Shown: piece by piece, positions 58,120-64,000 of the stretch
Layout: the number at the start of each line of letters is the position of its first letter
How positions within the stretch are numbered: the stretch's first letter is position 1
Program-made: the position numbers and the translations under genes
Assembly (NCBI RefSeq): GCF_009862265.1
Contig: NZ_WWGX01000089.1
Location: 83,895 to 147,894 of the forward strand
DNA: 64,000 nt
Source: Streptomyces sp. SID8352
GTDB taxonomy: Bacteria > Actinomycetota > Actinomycetes > Streptomycetales > Streptomycetaceae
Direction of reading: 5' to 3'
Notes under the pieces: model-generated
Seen by the model: the letters and a program-made list of their open reading frames with translations, nothing else
Told to the model about the DNA's origin: nothing
The model's database searches: none

Positions 58120-61100
58120 CTAACGGGGACGGCCGCCGATCCGTTCGAGCAGGTCGGTGACGTCCCGTCGCTCCGGCAGTCCCATGCCGTCGAAGATGTT
58201 CAGTGCCTGTTCCAGGTAGACCTGCGCGCCCTCCCCGTCGGACCGGTCGGCCAGGACACGGCCGCAGACCAGCAGGGCCTGGCCCTCGGCCCGTTCGTCG
58301 GCCCGCCGACGGGCCAGGGCCACCGCCTCGCGGCCCATCGACTCGGCCGCGGGGAACCGCCCCAGCAGGCGCAGGGCGTCGGCCAGCCGGTAGCGGACGT
58401 GCACCTCGCGGCCGTCGTCCCCCGCCCGGTGGCAGACCTCCAGGGCCTCGGTCAGCTGCTCCCCGGCCTCCTCGTGGCGGCCCGCCGCGGCGAGGGCGAC
58501 CCCGCGCACGTACAGCGCGTACGCGAAGGCGTCGTCGTCCAGCCCGCCCGCGGCCTCCAGGACCTCCTCGGCGGCGGCGAGCGCCCGGGCCGTGTCGCCC
58601 AGCCGGACGTGCGCCAGCGCGCGGTTGAGGCTGGTGGCGATCTCTCCCGGGCGGTGGCCCAACCGCCTGGCGAGGCGCAGCGCCTCCTCGTAGTGGGCGA
58701 CGGCCCCGTCGAAGTCGCCGAGGGTCACCGCGATCAGCCCGAGGTCGTCGAGGGCCTGCCTCAGGACCGGCACGTCGTCCTCCTCTCGGCAGGCCCGCAC
58801 CGCCAGCCGGGCGTGGTCCCGGGCGGCCGGCAGCCGACCGGCCCGCAGCGCGAAGGAGCAGCTCAGCCATTGGGCCCGGCCGAACGACCGCCGGTCGCCA
58901 TGGCGCCCGGCGGCCTCGGCGACCCTGAGCGCGGCGGGAGCGAGCTGCTCGTGGCGCAGGTCCCCCACGCACGGTCCGAGCGCCACCAGCAGATCGGTCG
59001 CGGCGGGCAGCAGCCGGCGGTACGGTTCCTCGTCGGCGTGATCGGCGCACGTCTGGACCGCCAGTACGGCCGCCTCGAAGTGCTCGGCGGCCCAGGCGCG
59101 GGCCGCCTGCGGATCCGTGAACTCCGGGCCGGCCGTGCCGGGCGACGTCAGCGACGCGGCCACGGCGTCGCCCGGTGCCAGCAGGGCGAAGGCGTTGCGG
59201 GCGGTGGCGAGCAGATGGTCCAGCAGGCTCTCCCAGGCCCGGTCCGCCTCCTCCGGGTCGTGAGCGCGGGCCCGCGCCCGTCCGAACACGCGCAACAGGT
59301 CGTGGATGCGGTACCGGCCGGGCGCCGGGGACTCCATCATGGACACGCTGACCAGGGCCTCCAGCAGGTCCTCGGCGTCGTGGGCATCCGTCCGCAGCAC
59401 GGCGGCCGCGGCCTGCGGGCCCAGGTCGGCGGCCGTGGCCACCGCGATCAGCCGGAAGGCCCGGGCCTGGACGGGGGGCAGATGCCGGTAGCTGAGGTCG
59501 AAGGCCGCCTCGACGGCCAGGTCTCCCGCCTTCAGCTCGCTCACCCGCCGGGCTTCGTCGTGCAGCCGGGCCGTCAGCGCCGCGATGGGCCAGCCCGGCC
59601 GGGCCGCCAGGCGGGCGGACACGATCCGGGTGGCCAGGGGAAGCTGTCCGCAGGCGTCGACGAGCGCCTCGACCTCGGAGCGTTCGGCGTCGAGCCGGCC
59701 GGGGCCGATGATGCTGCCGACCAGGGTGGCCGCGTCCTCGGGCAGCAGTCGGCCCAGGCCGAGCTGCACCGCGCCCTCCAGGCTGGGCAGTTGGGCGCGG
59801 CTGGTGACGAGGACGGCGCACCCGGGCGCGCCGGGCACGAGGGGGCGCACCTGTGCGGCGTCGGCCGCGTTGTCGAGCACGATCAGCACCCGGCGGCCGT
59901 CGAGGACGGTGCGCAGCAGCCGGGCACGCGCGTCGACGGTGTCGGGGAGCGGGTGCGGGGGATGGCCGAGCCCGTCGAGGAAGGCGCCCAGCACGATGGC
60001 GGGGTCCTCCGGGTCCGGGTCCATGCCGCGCAGGTCGGCGTAGAGCTGGCCGTCGGGGTAGTGTCCGCGCACCAGGTGTGCCACGTGCAGCGCGAGCGAG
60101 GTCTTGCCGATGCCGCCCATGCCGGAGACGGCGGCGAGCGGCAGGCTTCGCCGTTCACTGGCCGTCAGTAACGCGCATAATCTGTCCACTTCACCGCTGC
60201 GGCCGACGAAGTCCGGTACGGACCGGTGGAGTTGGGCGGGTACGGTGCGGCGCATCGGCCCGGCGGCCGGCGCGGCCGGTCCCCGCTCGGGGACGGGCAG
60301 CGGCCCGTCCGACCGTGTGCCGGGCGTGGACGCGGCCGGTACGGAACCGGTGCCGGGGCCGACGCCGATGTCCGCGGGCGTCGCCGGAGAAGTGCCGGCA
60401 CCGGTGGCGGGGCCCGTGGCGGGCCCGGCGCCGGGAGCGGAGACCGGGACCGGCGCCGGGCCGGCACCGGGCGCGGGGGCGTACGCCCCGGACCCGCCGT
60501 CCGCCTCCTCCAGGATCCGGTGGTGCACGGCGGTCAGCTCCCGGCCCGGCTCCATCCCCTGCTCCTCGATCAGGGTGCGGCGGACCCGCCGGAACAGCGC
60601 GAGCGCCTCGCTGCGGCGCCCGGTGGCGTGCAGGGCCCGCATCAGCAGCCCGTGCAGCCGCTCGCGCCCCGGGTGCTCTCCCGTGAGCGCGATCAGCTCG
60701 GGGACCACCCCGTGGTGGCGGCCCTGCGCCAGCTCCAGGTCGTACTTCTCCTCCAGCAGGACCGTGCGCAGTTCGCCCCAGCGCTCGCGCTGCAGGTCGG
60801 CGAACGGCCCCGGCACCCGGGCCAGCGGCTCGCCGCGCCACAGGCCGAGGGCGGTCGCCACGAGGTCGGCGGCCTCGCGGTGCCGGCCGGCCGCGCGCGC
60901 GGCAGTGGCCCGATCGGCCAACTCCGCGGCCCGGAGGGCGTCGACGGAGCAGCCGGGGAGGTCGAGCTGGTAGCCGTCGCCCGCCGAAACCAGGATCCGC
61001 GGCGCGGCCGGGTCCGGCTCCAGCAGCCTGCGCAGCCGCCAGGCGTAGGTCCGCAGGTTGGCGATGGCCCCGTCCGGCGGGTCGTCACCCCAGACCCCGG

Positions 61101-61293
61101 TGACGAGATCCCACATGGGCACGCCCAGCCCCGGTCTGAGCACCAACTGCGCGAGCACCGCCTGCTGTTGGGGCGAGCCGGGTTTGATCTCGGCGGCCCC
61201 GTCCGCACCGCCGCCCCGGATCCGCAGCGGCCCGAGCACGGCGAACGCCAGTGTCCCCGATTCCCCGCGGTGTGCGATGTGCCGCACGGACAT
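58120..61293 (-). CDS. AfsR-type SARP-NB-ARC-TPR regulator
   Basis: The 1057-residue protein has a SARP winged helix and BTAD domain (~15-270; LRTYAWRLRRLLEPDP, FRRVRRTLIEEQGMEPGREL), a Pro/Ala/Gly-rich linker (~275-355), and an NB-ARC ATPase (Walker A VSGMGGIGKTSLALHVAHLV, Walker B RRVLIVLDNAADAAQ, QLPLATRIVSARLA). A C-terminal TPR array follows with repeats such as DDLGLIAVTLGDFDGAVAHY. This is the AfsR architecture of pleiotropic antibiotic regulators. It lies downstream of, and antisense to, the second cluster and may control it. ATG 61293 has a GAGGGGG site close by. Confidence 0.95.
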   Translation of the reverse strand: MSVRHIAHRGESGTLAFAVLGPLRIRGGGADGAAEIKPGSPQQQAVLAQLVLRPGLGVPMWDLVTGVWGDDPPDGAIANLRTYAWRLRRLLEPDPAAPRILVSAGDGYQLDLPGCSVDALRAAELADRATAARAAGRHREAADLVATALGLWRGEPLARVPGPFADLQRERWGELRTVLLEEKYDLELAQGRHHGVVPELIALTGEHPGRERLHGLLMRALHATGRRSEALALFRRVRRTLIEEQGMEPGRELTAVHHRILEEADGGSGAYAPAPGAGPAPVPVSAPGAGPATGPATGAGTSPATPADIGVGPGTGSVPAASTPGTRSDGPLPVPERGPAAPAAGPMRRTVPAQLHRSVPDFVGRSGEVDRLCALLTASERRSLPLAAVSGMGGIGKTSLALHVAHLVRGHYPDGQLYADLRGMDPDPEDPAIVLGAFLDGLGHPPHPLPDTVDARARLLRTVLDGRRVLIVLDNAADAAQVRPLVPGAPGCAVLVTSRAQLPSLEGAVQLGLGRLLPEDAATLVGSIIGPGRLDAERSEVEALVDACGQLPLATRIVSARLAARPGWPIAALTARLHDEARRVSELKAGDLAVEAAFDLSYRHLPPVQARAFRLIAVATAADLGPQAAAAVLRTDAHDAEDLLEALVSVSMMESPAPGRYRIHDLLRVFGRARARAHDPEEADRAWESLLDHLLATARNAFALLAPGDAVAASLTSPGTAGPEFTDPQAARAWAAEHFEAAVLAVQTCADHADEEPYRRLLPAATDLLVALGPCVGDLRHEQLAPAALRVAEAAGRHGDRRSFGRAQWLSCSFALRAGRLPAARDHARLAVRACREEDDVPVLRQALDDLGLIAVTLGDFDGAVAHYEEALRLARRLGHRPGEIATSLNRALAHVRLGDTARALAAAEEVLEAAGGLDDDAFAYALYVRGVALAAAGRHEEAGEQLTEALEVCHRAGDDGREVHVRYRLADALRLLGRFPAAESMGREAVALARRRADERAEGQALLVCGRVLADRSDGEGAQVYLEQALNIFDGMGLPERRDVTDLLERIGGRPR

Positions 61294-61481
61294 TCCCCCT
61301 CATGGCCTCGGTCGTCGGGAGGGAAGATGAAGGCGGGCGGAACCGGGTTCCAGGGGGAGGTGTCACTCCGCGGCCGGGCGTCGAATCCCCGTCGGAGGTC
61401 GCGTCGCGCCTGGGCCTTGCCCCTTGATCGTGGACACCTCGTAGACCTGGATCATGGGTGATCCAGGGAGAGGAGTCCCGG

Positions 61482-61790
61482 GTGGGGACCTACAAATACC
61501 CGGCGGAGTTCCGGGCTGACGCGGTGGCGCTGGTGCGCTCGTTGGACCACCCGGTGTCGCAGAGCGCGAAGGAGTTGGGCGTCAACCACGAGACGCTGCG
61601 GCAGTGGGTCAAGGCCGCGGATGCCGCGGACGCGGCCGGAGGGCGCGGAGCATCGAGTCCCGCTGCGGCTGCCGATCCGGCGAAGGATGCGGAGATTGCG
61701 CGGCTGCGCCGCCAGGTCCGCGAGCTGGAGATGGAGCGCGACATCATGCGCAAGGCCGCGAAGTATTTCGCGACGGAGACGAACTGGTGA
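61482..61790 (+). CDS. IS3-family transposase OrfA
   Basis: The 102-residue protein starts at GTG 61482, six bases after AGGAG. It has the IS3 OrfA helix-turn-helix (YPAEFRADAVALVRSLDHPV, ELGVNHETLRQWVK) and the coiled-coil ending in RQVRELEMERDIMRKAAKYF. In an intact element a -1 frameshift would join it to OrfB; here OrfB is broken by an IS30 fragment, so the element is inactive. Confidence 0.92.
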   Translation: MGTYKYPAEFRADAVALVRSLDHPVSQSAKELGVNHETLRQWVKAADAADAAGGRGASSPAAAADPAKDAEIARLRRQVRELEMERDIMRKAAKYFATETNW

Positions 61791-62335
61791 GTCGCGACCG
61801 CGCGGTTCCCGGACACTGGGAAGGCGATCTGATCATCGGGACCGGCCGCTCCGCGATCGGCACGCTCGTCGAGCGCAGCAGCCGCTCCACACTCCTGGTG
61901 CACCTGCCCCGACTCGAAGGCTGGGGCGAGAATCCGCCGGTGAAGAACGGCACCTCGCTCGGGGGCTACGGCGCGACCGCGATGAACGCGGCGCTCATCA
62001 CGTCGATGGCACAGCTGCGCAAGACCCTGACCTGGGACCGCGGGAAGGAACTCTCCGGCCATGCCCAGTTCGCCCTCGATACCGGGACGAAGGTGTTCTT
62101 CGCCGATCCGCACTCGCCCTGGCAACGACCGACGAACGAGAACACCAACGGGCTGCTGCGTCAGTACTTCCCGAAGGGCACCGACCTCTCCCGGTGGTCG
62201 TCCGCGGACCTCGAAGCCGTCGCGCTGGCGATCAACAACCGGCCCCGCAAAGTCCTCGGCTGGAAGACCCCGGCGGAGGTGTTCGAGGAACAGCTACGCT
62301 CGCTACAACAGCCCGCTGTTGCAACGACCAGTTGA
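61787..62335 (+). pseudogene. IS30-family transposase C-terminal fragment spliced into IS3 orfB
   Basis: The 182-codon frame begins GTG AGT CGC, the usual start of the IS3 orfB, and then changes at once into the DDE half of an IS30 transposase: VPGHWEGDLIIGTGRSAIGT, LTWDRGKELSGHAQFALDTG, DPHSPWQRPTNENTNGLLRQ, and NNRPRKVLGWKTPAEVFEEQ. The IS30 N-terminal half is absent. The IS30 part ends where IS3 sequence resumes. It is a mosaic, presumably from nested insertion plus deletion. Confidence 0.85.
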
Positions 62336-62642
62336 ACTCGCCCAGTACACGAGCAGGATCTTCGCCGAAGCCTGCAGGTCAGCAGGGGTTCGGCGAAGCA
62401 TGAGCGCGGTCGGGTCCAGCGCGGACAACGCACTCGCCGAGTCCTTCAACGCGACCTTCAAACGCGAGACCCGGCAAGGACGAAGGAGCTGGCCGACCGA
62501 GCGCGAGGCCCGACTCGACGCCTTCCGATGGCTCCACCACTACAACACCCGACGCCGGCACTCCCGCCTCGGACAACGACCACCGATCGTCTTCGAGAAC
62601 GCCCTCCACCGCACACCGACTACGCCGGCACAAGCCGCATAG
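62336..62642 (+). pseudogene. IS3-family orfB C-terminal fragment
   Basis: In another frame the DNA encodes the end of an IS3 OrfB integrase: QYTSRIFAEACRSAGVRRSM, SAVGSSADNALAESFNATFK and REARLDAFRWLHHYNTRRRH, with the last catalytic Glu in AESFNATFK. The first two catalytic acids are missing because the N-terminal part was replaced by IS30 DNA. Confidence 0.85.
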
Positions 62643-62661
62643 CCGTGTTCAGGATTCGGGG

Positions 62662-63120
62662 TCAGGGCCCGTCCTTCGGTCGGCTCACCGTTTTGATCGT
62701 GAGGTTCAGATGCCTCTTTGCCCAGGTCACGAGCTTGTCGGCGTAGGCCTGGTCGGCCCAGACGATGGTGATCTCGGGGTGCATCAGCCTCAGCCTGTAG
62801 AGGACTTCCTTGGCGGCGGCGGAGTTGTGCAGGTCGGCCGGGGTGACCATCACGAACAGCGGCAGGCCGCGGGTGTCGACCACGAGGTGCCGCTTGCGGC
62901 CATTGATCCTTTTACCCGCGTCGTAACCTCGACTGTCCTTGCCGACGGTCGAGGCCGCCTTCACCGACTGGGAGTCGGTGATCGTGGCCACGGCCCTCGG
63001 TCCTTGCCCATCTCCCGGCGGATCCGCCCGGCGAGGACGTCGCGGATCTGGCCGACGATCCCGGCCGCCGCCCAGCGGGCCGGGAAACCCCAAACTGTCC
63101 GCCATGGAGGAAAATCCGCA
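62662..63120 (-). pseudogene. IS5-family transposase remnant, frameshifted and truncated
   Basis: The minus strand encodes LPADFPPWRTVWGFPARWAA in one frame and then, after a shift near 62990, ITDSQSVKAASTVGKDSRGY, DAGKRINGRKRHLVVDTRGL and VWADQAYADKLVTWAKRHL in another. These are middle parts of an IS5-family DDE transposase. The N-terminal and C-terminal ends are missing; the latter stops at SRPKDGP at 62662. Confidence 0.85.
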
Positions 63121-63127
63121 GGTAGAC

Positions 63128-63993
63128 GGTGTCCCGTAAATGCTCTGGGACATGCTGGCTGACCTGCTTGTTTGCCTGTCATCCGGTGAGGGTGAGGTTG
63201 TGTAGGCGGGCGATGCCGAGCATGGCGTGGTGGACGCCGTCGCCCTTGAGGCGGCAGTCGCGGAGGATCTTCCAGCTCTTCATGCGGGCGAAGGTGTGCT
63301 CGACGCGGGCGCGGACCTTGCGGTGGGAGGCGTTGTGCTCCTCCTTCCAGGCCGGCAGTTCCTCCTCCTTGTGCCGGCGGTAGTGCGGGATGGTCAGGCC
63401 GGTGCCCCGGTAGCCGCCGTCGGCGATCACCGTGGGGGTGGTGCCGACGGCGGCCTTCGCGCCGGAGTCCTGCCAGGCCCGGCAGTCGTTGCGGTTGCCG
63501 GGCAGCGGCTTGCCGACGGCGACCACGAGGCGGGTGTCAGCGTCGATGACGACCTGGTGGTTGGTGGAGTAGCGGTAGTTCTTGCTGGAGGCGGCCACGG
63601 TCCGATCGCGGGTGGGGACCAGCGTGCCGTCCACGATGAGCACGGTCTCCCTACGGAACCGCCGCCGGGGCTGGAGGGCGAGAGCCGGCCCGAGGTGGGC
63701 GACGATCCGGTCGGCCGCCGACTTCGAGACGCCGAACAGCGGGCCAAGTTGACGCAGGGTGAGGTTGGTGCGCCAGTACGCGGCCACCAGCAGCACCCGG
63801 TCCTCCAACGGCAGCGACCACGGCCGGCCCTTGCGGACCGGATCGGCCCCCTCACGCCGCAGCGCGGTGATCAGCTTGTTGAACTGCCGCGGGCTCAGCC
63901 CGGTGAACGGACCTATCCACGAGGGCTCCGACGCCGTGATCACACCAGCCACGGCGAGATCATCTCACCTCTGACCAGCAGTTACGGGACAAC
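63128..63993. mobile_element. IS5-family insertion sequence, apparently complete
   Basis: The transposase gene is flanked by matching ends: GTCCCGTAA at 63131-63139 and its complement TTACGGGAC at 63982-63990, with GGT and AACC just outside, giving terminal inverted repeats. About 866 bases fits a single-gene IS5 element. The left end lies against the older IS5 remnant. Confidence 0.75.
63179..63952 (-). CDS. IS5-family transposase
   Basis: The 257-residue protein has an N-terminal helix-turn-helix part (FTGLSPRQFNKLITALRREG, LRQLGPLFGVSKSAADRIVA) and a DDE domain: first Asp in VLIVDGTLVPTRD, second in TVIADGGYRGTGL, and Glu in KVRARVEHTFARMKSWKILR. No frameshift is visible, so it may be active. 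It is the most intact mobile gene in the window. Confidence 0.93.
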   Translation of the reverse strand: MAGVITASEPSWIGPFTGLSPRQFNKLITALRREGADPVRKGRPWSLPLEDRVLLVAAYWRTNLTLRQLGPLFGVSKSAADRIVAHLGPALALQPRRRFRRETVLIVDGTLVPTRDRTVAASSKNYRYSTNHQVVIDADTRLVVAVGKPLPGNRNDCRAWQDSGAKAAVGTTPTVIADGGYRGTGLTIPHYRRHKEEELPAWKEEHNASHRKVRARVEHTFARMKSWKILRDCRLKGDGVHHAMLGIARLHNLTLTG

Positions 63994-64000
63994 CTCTAGG

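Noticed and set aside
57656..58123. Plus-strand 155-codon frame between the peptide gene and the AfsR-type regulator
   Set aside because: Composition is Arg/Ala-rich with no recognised motif, and the start lacks a ribosome-binding site.

Overview
The window is high-GC actinobacterial DNA, almost certainly a Streptomyces chromosome. Evidence includes many GTG starts, ATGA/GTGA/TGATG gene overlaps, AfsR/SARP regulators with NB-ARC domains, ECF sigma factors, a resuscitation-promoting-factor cell-wall enzyme, a SpoIIE-type PAS/GAF phosphatase, and a TTA codon inside a pathway regulator.

Bases 1-20420 look like ordinary chromosome: a partial CapA-like lipoprotein, an ECF sigma factor, Fpg glycosylase, a SpoIIE phosphatase, a lipase-maturation-factor-like membrane protein, an amidase, acetyltransferases, an SDR-like protein, a wax ester synthase/DGAT, an FhuF-like ferric reductase, an EamA-type transporter, an Rpf-LysM-M23 protein, gnd and panD.

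Bases ~20391-35945 look like a ~15.5 kb accessory island bounded by two diverged copies of the panD 5' end. It carries (a) an alkylation-damage cassette: ECF sigma, an O6-methylguanine methyltransferase fused to an Ada zinc domain, Ogt, and an AlkB-like 2-oxoglutarate oxygenase; (b) a biosynthetic cluster. The cluster has a PRMT-like arginine methyltransferase (SznE type) and a diiron/cupin fusion enzyme in which all ten published SznF metal ligands are at the published residue numbers. It also has a Rieske protein, two ATP-grasp ligases, an MFS exporter, an alpha/beta hydrolase and a LysE exporter; (c) an XRE-SARP-NB-ARC regulator with a TTA codon. SznE/SznF make the N-nitrosourea of streptozotocin from arginine, so I infer an N-nitroso metabolite. 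N-methyl-N-nitroso compounds methylate DNA, so the neighbouring repair genes are plausible self-resistance. Both 11-bp-period repeat arrays I found lie next to this cluster and fit SARP binding.

Bases 36000-41600 hold decay and chromosome: a multiply frameshifted beta-propeller pseudogene, a Tat-exported multicopper oxidase, an IclR remnant joined to an SDR remnant, and a guanylate-kinase-like gene.

Bases 41735-61293 hold a second, unassigned biosynthetic or signalling cluster: an XRE-NB-ARC regulator, an S-adenosylhomocysteine-hydrolase paralogue with a changed adenine-contact residue, a two-domain cupin protein, a class III aminotransferase, an NDP-kinase-like/nucleotidyltransferase fusion, an M16 peptidase, a GNAT-like protein, a second nucleotidyltransferase, a three-gene ABC exporter, a 20-codon peptide gene with its own terminator, and a large AfsR-type regulator. 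Most genes from 43925 to 55723 overlap or nearly touch, so they are probably one operon. I cannot name its product.

Bases 61450-64000 are insertion-sequence debris: an IS3 element with an IS30 fragment spliced in, a frameshifted IS5 remnant, and a nearly complete IS5-family element with matching ends. I found no tRNA, rRNA or CRISPR array.
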